Shown here: one piece after another, positions 41,415 through 52,300 of the stretch | Layout of the letters: each line of letters begins with the position of its first letter | How positions within the stretch are numbered: position 1 is the first letter of the stretch | NCBI RefSeq assembly: GCF_017744675.1 | Contig: NZ_JAGIAV010000004.1 | Coordinates: 544,567-608,566 of the forward strand | Source: Flavobacterium sp. | GTDB taxonomy: Bacteria > Bacteroidota > Bacteroidia > Flavobacteriales > Flavobacteriaceae | Length of the DNA: 64,000 bases | Direction of reading: 5' to 3' | The notes under the pieces: generated by a model | Told to the model about the DNA's origin: nothing | The model's input: only the letters and a program-made list of their open reading frames with translations | Database searches by the model: none | Position numbers and translations under genes: made by a program

Positions 41415-41879
41415 ATGGAATTACGCGCATATTTTGAGAAATATTCTGACGAGGCAACCTGTATCGAAGAGCTCAAAAACAAACGTTTAGAAAATGGCCT
41501 TTTGTGCAGAAAATGTGGCCATGATGCGCATTCTTTTAGACAAAGCGATTTAAAATTTCAATGCCGAAAGTGCGGTAGCCGTATTAGCCTGCGCTCGGGA
41601 ACTGTAATGGAAAATTCAAATCTACCCATTCGTTATTGGATGATTTGCATCGAATTGATGACTCTCTCCCACAGAAAAATGTCGATCCTTAAAATTCAGT
41701 ATTTATTAGGACATAAAAGGTACGAGCCGATTTGGCTGATGGTTCAAAAAATTCGATTAGTCATGAAAATTAGAGATGAAAAATACATCTTAAGAGCCTA
41801 CTCTGAATTTGATCGCGAATTTCTTCAGAAAATTGATAAACTAGCTTTGCAGAAAAAAGAGAAATGTGAGATGTTGTAG
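41415..41879 (+). CDS. Zinc-ribbon protein resembling the N-terminal part of IS1595-type transposases
   Basis: A 154-residue protein. Two CxxC pairs (CRKCG at about 31-35 and CRKCG at about 50-54) form a zinc ribbon. SLRSGTVMENSNLPIRYWM and the helical MSILKIQYLLGHKRYEPIWLMVQKIRLVMKI then follow the arrangement found at the start of IS1595/ISXO2 transposases. The catalytic DDE domain that should follow is absent, and the frame ends cleanly with its own stop. Either it is a truncated transposase or a domesticated DNA-binding protein. The palindrome array directly upstream is suggestive. No terminal inverted repeats of an insertion sequence were found around it. Confidence 0.7.
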   Translation: MELRAYFEKYSDEATCIEELKNKRLENGLLCRKCGHDAHSFRQSDLKFQCRKCGSRISLRSGTVMENSNLPIRYWMICIELMTLSHRKMSILKIQYLLGHKRYEPIWLMVQKIRLVMKIRDEKYILRAYSEFDREFLQKIDKLALQKKEKCEML

Positions 41880-41937
41880 AGAGAGGGGAAGAGGAAAGAG
41901 GAAAGAAAAAAGATGCAAGATTTTGAGATTGAGATTT

Positions 41938-42006
41938 AAAAAGGCCACAGATTATAGAATTAAAAAAGATTTAGAATTCCTTTAATCTACAATCTGTGGC
42001 TTTTTA
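41938..42006 (+). terminator. Long hairpin after the zinc-ribbon gene
   Basis: AAAAGGCCACAGATT and AATCTGTGGCTTTTT are inverted ends of a 69-bp stretch whose interior (AGAATT, TTAGAATTCCTTTAA) can also partly pair. The T run at the end fits a terminator about 60 bp after the stop. Confidence 0.6.
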
Positions 42007-42080
42007 AATTTTATTGATATATCAGAACTTTGCGCGAGGCCTCCCCAAAAGCCTCACGACGCTCAGTCCGATAATCTGAT

Positions 42081-42108
42081 ATCAATTATCAATTATCAAT
42101 TATCAATT
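42081..42108. repeat. Short tandem repeat ATCAATT x4
   Basis: Four exact copies of the heptamer ATCAATT lie just before the end of the H1-like gene on the opposite strand. Such repeats may vary in copy number by slippage, but this one is outside any coding frame. Confidence 0.75.
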
Positions 42109-42114
42109 AAAAAT

Positions 42115-42639
42115 TTATTTCTTCTTATTCTTTTTCGCTTTAGATCTTTTTGCTTTGTTTTTTGCGATTTTTTTTGCTTTGGCTTTATCCTTTGCTTTTT
42201 TTGCTTTGGCTTTCTTCTTCGCTTTCGCTTTTAGTTTTGCTTTTTTCGCTTTGGCTTTCTTTTTATCTTTTGCTTTTTCTTTTTTCTTAGCCCCTTTTTT
42301 CTTTTTCTCTTTTTTATCTTTTTCTTTCATCTTTTTATTCTTTTTAGATTTCGATTGGTCTTGGTTTTCATCAGATGTTTCTTCGTTAGCTTCAGATACA
42401 GCTTCTTCCCCTATTTCTGTTTTCTCAGCTTCTGCTGCGGTTTCTCCTTCAGCTGAAACCGATTTTACTGCTGGTTTTCTCGGAGCTCTTTTAGGTTTTG
42501 ATTTTGATTCTGAAGTCTCTGTCACAGCCAATTCTGTATCTGAAGCCGAAGTGTTTTCTTGCTGATTTTCTTCATTAGAAATGACTGCAGCAGTTTCTAC
42601 CTCCTGATCGATTTCATTAGTATGGTTTTCTTTTGCCAT
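42115..42639 (-). CDS. Lysine/alanine-rich histone H1-like protein
   Basis: A 174-residue low-complexity protein. Residues 1-95 are acidic and Ser/Thr/Glu-rich (ENQQENTSASDTELAVTETS) with one basic patch (KSKPKRAPRKPAVK). Residues about 95-174 are almost only Lys and Ala, in AKAKKKAKAKKAKDKAKAK-type runs. Such tails bind DNA or RNA without sequence specificity, as in bacterial H1-like proteins. The function is not known; nucleoid compaction is the family-based guess. Lys/Ala bias makes homology searches unreliable. Confidence 0.75.
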   Translation of the reverse strand: MAKENHTNEIDQEVETAAVISNEENQQENTSASDTELAVTETSESKSKPKRAPRKPAVKSVSAEGETAAEAEKTEIGEEAVSEANEETSDENQDQSKSKKNKKMKEKDKKEKKKKGAKKKEKAKDKKKAKAKKAKLKAKAKKKAKAKKAKDKAKAKKIAKNKAKRSKAKKNKKK

Positions 42640-42761
42640 TATTCTGTTAATTTTAAGAAATTAATTAAATTTATTTCGGATTAAACTAATTTTTAATGTT
42701 ATTAAATCATTAAATTAACATCAAAAAATAATAAACAAATATAGATTGAAAAAGGTATTCG

Positions 42762-42844
42762 CCAATGTTAAGTTTTTCATCGCCACAAAAAACAGCTCAC
42801 ATTTACTTAAAAATCAACAACTTACCCAATGTTAAGTTTTTCAT
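42762..42844. repeat. Exact 19-nt direct repeat in a divergent intergenic region
   Basis: CCAATGTTAAGTTTTTCAT occurs at 42762-42780 and again at 42826-42844, 64 bp apart. Both lie in the 309-bp gap between the divergent H1-like and AraC genes. They could be two binding sites for one regulator, for example the AraC protein, whose family often uses direct repeats. I see nothing else in the gap apart from TAAATTTG at 42936-42943, very close to the AraC start. Confidence 0.55.
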
Positions 42845-42948
42845 TGCTGTTTTTTAGAAACTTAAAACAGCTTTACAGGCTTTTTAGCACTTCGTTCTTT
42901 TCAAAAAAGGAATAGTAAAATGCATAATTTCGTTTTAAATTTGATACA

Positions 42949-43707
42949 ATGATCAACGATTTAGCATACCAATACATTGAACCCAGCCAAAACCTTTCGG
43001 ATTTTGTGGATAGTTTTTGGTGTATGGAAAATAAATCGGATGAAACACTAGAAACAATTGGCCTTCCTGACGGACGAATTGATTTATCACTAATAAAAAC
43101 TGCCAAAACACCTTTTCAGATCCGGCTTTTAGGTTTGGGGACACAGCAATATGAAAAGGGTGAAATTCCTGCCAATAGCCGTACATTCGTCATTAGCTTT
43201 AAACTTCTCGCTGCTGAATACATTTTTCGCGAAAGCATTGCTGGCATTCTAAACTCAGGCAAACTGCTTTACAATGATTTTTGGGATTTTCATGAAACGG
43301 ATTTAGACAATTTTGAATTGTTTTGCCAAAAAGCTTCTGCAAAAATCGAATCTTTCATAGTGCAACATATAGATCATCGAAAAGAAAAACTGTTTAGACT
43401 CATTTACGAAAGCAACGGAAATATGACCGTTAAAGAATTATCGGAACAATCTTATTGGAGCAGCCGTCAAATAAACCGATATTTTAATCACTATTTTGGC
43501 CTTTCACTAAAAGTGTATTGCTCTATTCTTCGCTTTCGTGCTTCACTGGAGCATATTGCAAAAGGAAAACTTTTTCCAGAAGAGAATTTTTCAGATCAAA
43601 CCCATTTTATAAAAGAAATCAAGAAAATTTCAGGTTCGTTGCCCAAAGTGCTTTTTCAAAACAAAAACGACCGATTTATACTATTATCAGCTCTTTCGTC
43701 TAAATAA
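42949..43707 (+). CDS. AraC-family transcriptional regulator
   Basis: A 252-residue regulator. The N-terminal domain (1-140; LSDFVDSFWCMEN, GLPDGRIDLSLI) is of the DUF6597-like type found in many Bacteroidota AraC proteins. The C-terminal double helix-turn-helix (about 160-245) reads MTVKELSEQSYWSSRQINRY and continues with FGLSLKVYCSILRFRASLE. The monooxygenase gene begins 30 bp after its stop, so it probably controls that gene and itself. Confidence 0.9.
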   Translation: MINDLAYQYIEPSQNLSDFVDSFWCMENKSDETLETIGLPDGRIDLSLIKTAKTPFQIRLLGLGTQQYEKGEIPANSRTFVISFKLLAAEYIFRESIAGILNSGKLLYNDFWDFHETDLDNFELFCQKASAKIESFIVQHIDHRKEKLFRLIYESNGNMTVKELSEQSYWSSRQINRYFNHYFGLSLKVYCSILRFRASLEHIAKGKLFPEENFSDQTHFIKEIKKISGSLPKVLFQNKNDRFILLSALSSK

Positions 43708-43737
43708 TTTTGCGACATAGATTTTAAACACAAAACT

Positions 43738-44934
43738 ATGTTACTAAAAAATAAACAGGTTGCCATTGTAGGCGGCGGTATGGGCGGTTTGATGCTAGCT
43801 CGCCTTTTACAGCTTCAGGATATAAATGTAAAAGTTTACGAAAGAGACCTCAACTCAGAAGTTCGCGTGCAAGGTTCTCCGTTGGATTTGCACGAAGATT
43901 CAGGATTAATTGCTATGGAAAAAGCGAATTTATTAGATGAATTCTACAAAAACGTTCGCCCAAATGCTAGCAAAGCTCGAATTGTCAATCAGAATTTTGA
44001 GTTGAAATTTGATGAACACAATATTCGCAAAACGGTTTCTGAAGAAACTTCAAATGCAAAACAAGATTCACTGCAAGATATTGCCAAACCACGACCAGAA
44101 ATAGATCGTTCAGAGCTTCGGGCTGTTTTAATGCGTTCGCTTTTGCCAGAAACGATAGTTTGGAATAGTCAATTCCTTTCTACGGAAAAAGAAAATGATG
44201 GCTGGCGCCTATTCTTTAAAAATGGAGCAACCGTTTATGCTGATTTGGTAATTGGCGCAGATGGAGCAAACTCTAAAATTCGTCCTTACTTAAGCAGCCA
44301 AAAACCCATCTATTCGGGCATTACCATGATTGAAGGCACAATTTATAATGCCAAAGAAAATGCTCCCAAACTTTTTGAATTTTCTAAAGGTGGAAAAGTG
44401 CTGGCTTTAGGCAAGGAACAAACGATTATGTACGGCACAAAAGGAGATGGCTCATTAATGTTTCTTTTGAGCAGTAAAATTCCTGAAAACTGGATTGCAG
44501 AAAATAATTTAGATTTTAAAGACAATCAGAAGATTTTTGACTGGTTTAAAGACGTTTATCCTGATTGGAGTTCTAAATGGTATGAACTGTTTACGAGTTC
44601 TGAGTTGCATTTTATACTGCGTCCGCAATATTATTTCCCTCAAAATCAGTCTTGGGAAACGCAAAAAAACATCACTATTATTGGAGACGCCGCTCACCGT
44701 ATGCCTCCCTTTGCTGGAAAAGGTGCTAATCTGGCGATGCTTGACGCTGTTGAACTGGCCCATTTTTTAACTCATAATCCATTTTCTGATATAAAAACTG
44801 CTATTTCTTCTTTTGAAAAACGAATGCTCGAAAGGGCTTCAGAAGCCTTAGAAAATACCTTAAAAAACGGTGCGCAGCTGCATGCTGAAAATGCTTTGGA
44901 AAAACTACTTTCTATATTCAATAGGTCAGTTTAA
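43738..44934 (+). CDS. TetX-like FAD-dependent monooxygenase
   Basis: A 398-residue flavoprotein of the class A monooxygenase family. The FAD fold begins with VAIVGGGMGGLMLA (9-22); the second site is GADGANSKIRP; the third is GDAAHRMPPFAGKGAN (about 316). The start (NKQVAIVGGG, VYERD, GSPLDLHEDSG) and middle follow TetX in order and spacing, though with many changes. TetX hydroxylates and destroys tetracyclines; whether this one does cannot be told from sequence. It forms an operon with the AraC gene. Other polyaromatic substrates are equally possible. Confidence 0.88.
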   Translation: MLLKNKQVAIVGGGMGGLMLARLLQLQDINVKVYERDLNSEVRVQGSPLDLHEDSGLIAMEKANLLDEFYKNVRPNASKARIVNQNFELKFDEHNIRKTVSEETSNAKQDSLQDIAKPRPEIDRSELRAVLMRSLLPETIVWNSQFLSTEKENDGWRLFFKNGATVYADLVIGADGANSKIRPYLSSQKPIYSGITMIEGTIYNAKENAPKLFEFSKGGKVLALGKEQTIMYGTKGDGSLMFLLSSKIPENWIAENNLDFKDNQKIFDWFKDVYPDWSSKWYELFTSSELHFILRPQYYFPQNQSWETQKNITIIGDAAHRMPPFAGKGANLAMLDAVELAHFLTHNPFSDIKTAISSFEKRMLERASEALENTLKNGAQLHAENALEKLLSIFNRSV

Positions 44935-45049
44935 TCTTAATTGTTTTTATTTCAATTACTTACATTTTTTATTTAAATTTACAAGTACCTGAAAAAATGC
45001 TACACTAGTAATTACACACCAATATAAGTTTAACTAACAAATTTATACC

Positions 45050-46117
45050 ATGAGGCATTTTCTACTTCTTCTCTTTTTTGCTGGTTGTATCTATTCTTCT
45101 TTCGCACAGAAAATAGCAGATTCTGTCCCGAAAAAAACAAAAGATAAGAGAATCGAACTGAGAGTAATGCCTTATTTAAGCTATAACAGAAATCTTGATT
45201 TTATGTTTGGCGCAATTCCGATGGCAATGTATAAAGTGAATCAAGCTGATACTATTTCGCCAAAATCATTGTCGGGAATGTCGGCAATTTACACCACTAA
45301 TAAATCTTATTTTATAGCGCTTTTTAACAAATGGTATTTGAATGAAGATAAATGGCGTTTGAAACTTTTCTTTTTTACAGGAAATCAGAATTCGCAGTTC
45401 TACGTTGATGATATTGATCAGCCTGATTTTTATGATTACGGAACCAAAACCACTGTTTTGAGTGTTGGCGGACAGCGCAAAATTGTAGGAAGGTTTTATG
45501 GCGGACTTTCTTATACGTATGCTCATTACAATACGGTTTACGAAGACAATATTTCTCCTGCTTCGGTTTCGCACAGCAATGCAATCGTTTTTAATTTGTT
45601 ATATGATACGAGAGATGCCGTTTATTATCCTACTCAAGGTTACAAAATTAGAATGGATTGGTCTACGTATCCCAAATTTATGGATAACGACCTTGCCTCT
45701 AACCGAATTTCTTTTCAAGCCAATAAATATTTCCAAAATCGCGATGGCAAAGATGTGATTGCAGCACGTTTTTATGGCAAGTTTGGTCTCGGAAATGTTG
45801 CTTTTGAACAGCAAAGCACCATTGGCGGAACAGACATTCGCGGTTATTCTGAAGGAAAATATAGAGGTTCGGGCTTAATGGACATACAAGGAGAGTACCG
45901 CTACAATTTTGCAAAAAAAATGGGTTTGGTTGGATTTTTTGGTATTGCCACCATTTACGGTTCTGACACTCCCAGCTTTGATTGGAAAATGTATCCTGGA
46001 GGAGGTGTTGGCTATCGATACAATCCGTTTAAAAAATCAAAATTTAATGTTGGTTTAGATGGTGCAGTAGGTAAAGGAGACTGGGGAATCTATTTTAGAA
46101 TAGGCGAAGCGTTTTAA
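45050..46117 (+). CDS. Omp85/BamA-like outer membrane barrel protein
   Basis: A 355-residue protein with a signal peptide (to about SSFAQ, residue 20) and no POTRA domains. The body is a barrel of alternating strands with the surface-antigen motif GGTDIRGYSEGKYRG, and it ends GIYFRIGEAF with the terminal aromatic residue. Short, POTRA-free members are common in Bacteroidota, and their cargo is unknown. It has its own terminator and lies ahead of the giant adhesin gene on the same strand. Confidence 0.85.
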   Translation: MRHFLLLLFFAGCIYSSFAQKIADSVPKKTKDKRIELRVMPYLSYNRNLDFMFGAIPMAMYKVNQADTISPKSLSGMSAIYTTNKSYFIALFNKWYLNEDKWRLKLFFFTGNQNSQFYVDDIDQPDFYDYGTKTTVLSVGGQRKIVGRFYGGLSYTYAHYNTVYEDNISPASVSHSNAIVFNLLYDTRDAVYYPTQGYKIRMDWSTYPKFMDNDLASNRISFQANKYFQNRDGKDVIAARFYGKFGLGNVAFEQQSTIGGTDIRGYSEGKYRGSGLMDIQGEYRYNFAKKMGLVGFFGIATIYGSDTPSFDWKMYPGGGVGYRYNPFKKSKFNVGLDGAVGKGDWGIYFRIGEAF

Positions 46118-46137
46118 TTTATAAAAATAGGTAAGGA

Positions 46138-46168
46138 AGCTCTAAATCTTGAATTTAGAGCTTTTTTT
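46138..46168 (+). terminator. Terminator of the Omp85-like gene
   Basis: AGCTCTAAAT and ATTTAGAGCT form a perfect 10-bp stem with a five-base loop, then seven T. It starts 20 bp after the stop codon. Confidence 0.88.
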
Positions 46169-46383
46169 GTTTGTTTCTATCTCCTTTTTTGCATGTTTCA
46201 CATACTTTTTCTTGTTTCATTTTATAATATGCAACATCGAAAAAAATATTCCGAAGCTATCTTTCTTTAATTTTGAGTATCCCAGATTTTATTTTAACCT
46301 CTATCCAAATTAATGCTTAAAACAATTTATTAATTTAAGGTGGTTATCTATTTTCATGTGCTGCCTTTTTATCCCGATTGCTT

Positions 46384-49300
46384 ATGGCACAATTTTACTT
46401 TTCTTGGAGAATTTACGCTTTATCGAAAAAACTGGCTTTTGCTGCAATTTTAATTTTACTTGCCACTTTCCAATCCAATGCGCAAAACTGTAGTGTAAAT
46501 GCTGGAGTACTAAATATAACTATTTGTGAAACCGATGCATTAGTTTTAACTGGAAATAATCCGACTCCAATTATTGGTACGGTCAAATGGACACAAATTT
46601 CGGGTCCGGCAGTAACCATTAATTCTCCAACAAGTTCTACCACGACAGTTTCTGGATATACTGGAGGCAACACTTATATTTTTAGATACAGCGCAACCTG
46701 TGGCGATGGAGTACTGTCTTATCAGGACAAAGTAGTGAATGTAAAACCTATTACAAAGGCAAATGCTGGTGCTAATATTGCCAGTTGCCCTAATAATAAC
46801 GGAACATTGGCCATTATCGCAAACACGCCTCAAAATAGTGGAGAAACGGGATTTTGGGAGATTGTAGGCGCAAATAATGCTGGAGTTGTGATTAATTTTC
46901 CAAATTCAGCAACCTCAACAATTACTTTACCAGCCACAAACTGTGGCGTGAGTACGCTGCAATGGGTTATTGAAGGACCTGAATTTGCCCCTGGCCAACG
47001 TTGCCGAACCACATCTCAAATTACGGTAACTAATTATGGAGGTGTAAAACCAATTTCTGCAGGTCCAGACCAAACTTTAAGCAATTGCTACACTACAACA
47101 CAATCAACCAACTTAAGTGCTACTTATGGAGGCTGCGGACTTAATGGACAAAGCGGACAATGGACATTTGTTTCGGGACCAAATACTCCAACCATAGGCA
47201 ATCCAAACTCTAACAATACAAGTGTGTCCAATTTAGTGCAAGGAACTTATACTTTCAGATGGACCGTTGTAGGACCATGTGCTTCAGGAAACGACACAGT
47301 AGTAATCAATGTTCCTGCAGCAACGCAAGATGTAACGAAACTGGCAGGAGGAGACGAGAATATATTCTTTTGCGATAATACGGTAAATCAGGTCACACTT
47401 ATTGCTCAAACGCCTTTATACGCGGGAGAAACCGTAGCTTGGTCTCAGGTTTCGGGAGGTGCTGGTGCTGTAATTGTTTCGCCAACAAATCCGACCACTT
47501 TGGTTACAAACATTTCCTCTGCGGGGGCTCCTTATCGCTTTCGCTATACGCTTACCAATAACAATACAGGCTGTATTTTCACCAAAGATTATATCGTACA
47601 GTACAATGGCCCAACTAGAACTATTGTAGCAAATAACGGAAATGATATTGTTGGAAGCTGTAATGCGACCGTATTTACCATTCCGCTTGCTGTAACAGGA
47701 ACAGGCTCCAATCAATACCGAATTGTAAGCGGTCCTGCCCTTTCACCTTTAGGCCCATTCCCTACTGCCTTGCAGGATGTTGGAAATTCTCTTACTCTAA
47801 CCCTTACAGCACCTGGAGATTATACCGTCGAATTTATAAGAAAACAAACCGGAGCTTTAACGGTTGAATGCGATTATGGCTTTGATACTTTGAATGTCTT
47901 GGTTTCTGGCGATCCTACTCCGTCCAATGCCGGAACCGATGTCAGTTTGCCCTGCGGTGATACAACAACCGTTTTATCAGGTGTAAGCACCGATGACGGA
48001 TTGCATTTTTGGAGTCAGCTTAGTGGTCCGAACACAGCCGTAATAGCTGATAATTTTGCTATAGACACACCTGTAAGCAATCTGATCTCTGGAACTTACG
48101 TTTTTCAATATATTACAAAAGGCGGTGGCGCCACGTGCGGATTTTCAGTAGCTACCGTTACAGTTTATGTTTCAGACACTTCTATAGACAATGTAGATGC
48201 TGGACTAGATCAGGTAGTTTGTGCAGACTCACACGTACCTCTTAATGCAGCAGAGCCCGAACCAGGCGAAATGGGAACATGGAGTCAGATTTCAGGGCCT
48301 AATACCATCACATTTTCTGATGTCAACGACCCCAAAGCTATTGCATCGGGTTTTCAAACCATAAGTTCATCGTATGAATTGCAATGGACGGTCTCTTATT
48401 CGCATCCAGGTCCTTCCTGTGGCGCATCTGTTTCTGATACAGTGACCATTTTTACAGATAATAGTGTGGCCCCTACCACATCAAATGCAGGACCAAACGC
48501 TTGTTATACCTCAGGGACAACCACTTTTAATTTGAGCGGAAATACACCTGCATTCGGGGAATTTGGTATTTGGACTGTAACACCTTCTACAGGAGTTGTA
48601 TTTGCTGACGATAGTGACCCTAATACAATGGTAACTGTTCCTGGAAACGGAACTTATGTTTTTACATGGTCCATTACTTCAAGACTTAGATCTTGTCTTC
48701 CTAGCGAGAGCAGCGTATCTATTACGGTTGCCGAAACTCCTCCTGCTGCCGATGCAGGTCCAGATCAGGAAACTTGCGGCAATACCATAACAATGGCAGC
48801 CACACAAAGCACTGGGGCAATTGGAACATGGACTAGAATTTCTGGGGTTGGAAATTATACTATCAGCGACATTCATGATCCTCATGCCGTATTTACCTTT
48901 ACTTATAGCGGCTATTACATATTCAGATGGACAGTTGATGCTAATATTTGCGGTCAGGCATTTGATGATATTAATCTTACTATTGGTATTCCGCCTCATC
49001 CTGCGGCGGCAGGGCCAGACCAAAATGTCTGTAACAGTACTAGCGTAACTATGGCTGGAAATGCTTATGATAGCTTCTTCGAATTGGGACAATGGTCTGT
49101 ACTTACAGGCGCTCCTAATCAGCCTACAATTGCAGACCCTTCAGATCCTAATACCGTAATTAACGGCCTGGTTGCGGGTACGTATACATTTAGATGGACT
49201 ATCACTGCCAAAAGCATCTTTTTATGTCCAGGTAGCTTTGACGATATGGTGGTTGTGGTCGATCCAGCAGCAAATGCAGGACCCGATCAAACACATTGTG

Positions 49301-52300
49301 ATGTTACTAGCGTGCAGCTTATTGCCAATGAAAATTCAACTGGAACTTGGGCACTAACCAGTACTACAGGAAACCCAGCTGATGTTGTAATTACCCAATC
49401 GCCTCCTAACAGCTATATTGCCAATGCAACTGTAGTTCCAGGAAACAGTTATGTTTTTACCTATACCATCAATACGAGTACATTTCCTAACGGCGCTAGC
49501 TGTCCAGGAACTTCAGATTCTGTAAATGTAACTATTTATAATGGTGCTAGTATAGATCCTGATGCTGGACCAGACCAGACTTTATGTATTAATGATGTTG
49601 GCGGTATTGCTACGATGAGCGGAAATACTGCCCCTCCAGATGTAACCTTATCGGAATGGCGATTTGTTTATCAGCCAACAGGAAGCGTAGCTGTTATTGA
49701 CAATCCGACATCACCTTCAACAACCGTTTCAAGTTTAACCGTTCCTGGACTTTATATCTTAGAATGGGTGTTTGAAAGCAACAATTGCCGATCTCTTTCT
49801 GATATTGTCCGAATAGAAATGAATGCACCGCCAAGTGCAGCAGACGCAGGGCCAGACGATGCTGTTGCTTGTCAGACCACCTATAAAACTGCAGCCGTTC
49901 CTCCTGCCGTTGGTATTGGAACATGGACATTTGAATCGCAGCCTACTGGAGGAAATGCCGTAATTGATAATCCAAACAGCCCCGTTACTACTTTATCTAA
50001 CATAAATGAATTGGGTACTTATGTCTTAAGATGGACTGTAACCAATGGCACTTTTACTGCTCCTTCTGCTTGTGCGCCTACTTCAGATTTAGTTTCTGTA
50101 ACTTTCAATGATGTACCACCATCCATTGCCAATGCTGGACCCGATCAAGAGCTTTGTAATGCAACAAGCGCTACAATGAATGCTGTAACAGTAACATCGG
50201 GCGTAGGAACATGGACACAAGTCTCTGGACCAAATACAGCTAGTATTGCATCGCCAAATCTTGAAAATTCCTTAATTCTTGGATTAATACCTGGTGTTTA
50301 TGAGTTTAAATGGACAGTTACCACGGCCGCTTCCACGAGCTGTATTTCTGAAGATAATGTGCTTATCACGATATATGATAAACCTTCAACTGCCGAAGCG
50401 GGACCAAACCTAGTGATGCCTCAGTTTTCTACCATCACTATGAATGCCACAACTCCAACAGTTGGAACAGGAAGCTGGAAACAGCTTTCCGGACCTAGTA
50501 CAATTGGTTTTGCAGATCCCTCAAATCCAACAACAGCTGTTACGGGAACAATTCCTGGTCTTTATACACTTGAGTGGAGTGTAACCAATGGAAATTGCCC
50601 TCCTTCATCAGATACGATGACGCTTTCGATACTGGCTATTGCCGATTTAGAATTGACTAAAACGGTAACGCCAACAACTGGAAGTGTTGGTGATGTGGTT
50701 ACTTTCAATATAAATGTTTTTAACAATAATGCACAGGGCGGCTCTGCCACTGCGACTAATGTTGCTATACGCGATTATATTCCGCTAGGTTTTGCTATAG
50801 TTCCGGGATCTGTCACCTATTCAGGAGTATACAATGTTGGTGACAATACCATTACGTGGAGCGGCCTTACCGTACCTAGTGGCCATATTATCCCTTTACA
50901 GTTTAAAGCCACTATTCTCTCCACGAGATCTTATGTTAATACAGCAGAAGTTATTGCTTCAGATCAATACGATCCTGATAGTACGCCAAACAATAAAAAT
51001 CCTAATGAAGATGACCAGAGCAGTGCGGCAATAGTTCTTGACGTAGCCGATTTGTCACTTAATAAATCGGTTTCACCTACTACTGTGAGTATAAATGACA
51101 ATGTTATCTTCACTATTTCGGTTACCAATAGCGGACCAAATAATGCTACCGGCATTACGGTATCAGATAAACTGCCTTCTGGTTATACTTATGTGAGTGA
51201 TAATGGCGGCGGAAAATACGACAAAACCACAGGCATCTGGAATATTGGCAATCTTAATAACGGAAACACCATAACACTTCAGATAACAGCAAAAGTAAAT
51301 GTAGCCACGGCCGCCAATTATGTGAATGTTGCCGAAGTACAGACAGCCAAACAATTTGATCCAGACAGCACACCTGGAAATGGACTTCCTGAAGACGACA
51401 TGAGCAGTGCTACCGTCACTTTAAAACAAGCCGATTTAGAGCTTACCAAAACCGTTTCTCCAACCTCTGCTGCAGCAGGAGATCAAGTTACTTTTACACT
51501 TCATCTTCTTAATAACGGACCAGGAAATGCCACTGGAATAGCTGTAAAAGATGTGATTCCTGAAGGTTTTACAATAATACCCGGTTCGGTCTCAAACAAC
51601 GGGTTTTATAATGTTGCCAATGGAGATCTTACGTGGCAAAATTTAGCGCTTCTAAATGCCGCTTCACTAGATTTAACCTTTAAGACAACTGTAAATGCGA
51701 CAGGTCCGTATAAAAATATTGCTCAAGTAACGGCCAGTGACCTTCCCGATCCAGATAGTACGCCAAATAATGACGATGGCGATCAAAGCGAAGATGATGA
51801 AGACAATGCTACAATAACCTTTATAGGTCCAACAGCAGATCTTGAGTTAACCAAAGAGGTTGTTGCAGGAAACACAAGTCCTGTAATAGGAACTCAGGTT
51901 TCTTTCAGGCTTATTATTACAAATAAAGGCCCAAACGAACCATCAGGTGTTTTGGTGAGAGACCTTCTGCCTTCTGGCTACGAATTTGTTAACTACAGCA
52001 CTACCGATGGTATTTACGACTATACTACTGGTATTTGGAATGTTGCAACTATTGATGCTGGAGCCACAGAAACTCTTATCATAGATGCAAAAGTACTTCC
52101 AACTGGAGATTATAAAAATATTACGGAAGTCATTGCCTGCAGTCTCCCAGATCCCGACAGTACTCCTAACAATGATGACGGAGATCAGAGCGAAGATGAT
52201 GAAGACAGCGCGATCATAACGCCAATTCAGCCTGCTGCAGACTTATCATTAACCAAAACTGTAAGCAATCCGACCCCATTGGTAGGCTCATTGGTTACTT

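Noticed and set aside
41415..41879. Intact insertion sequence
   Set aside because: The catalytic domain is missing, and I found no flanking terminal inverted repeats or target duplication.
42155..42565. Hydrophobic Phe/Ala-rich protein on the plus strand
   Set aside because: It is the reverse complement of the Lys/Ala-rich H1-like gene; AAR/GCN codons read backward give Phe, Leu and Ala.
46118..46383. Riboswitch or other structured leader before the giant adhesin
   Set aside because: After the terminator of the previous gene I see only AT-rich sequence without known motifs or strong pairing.
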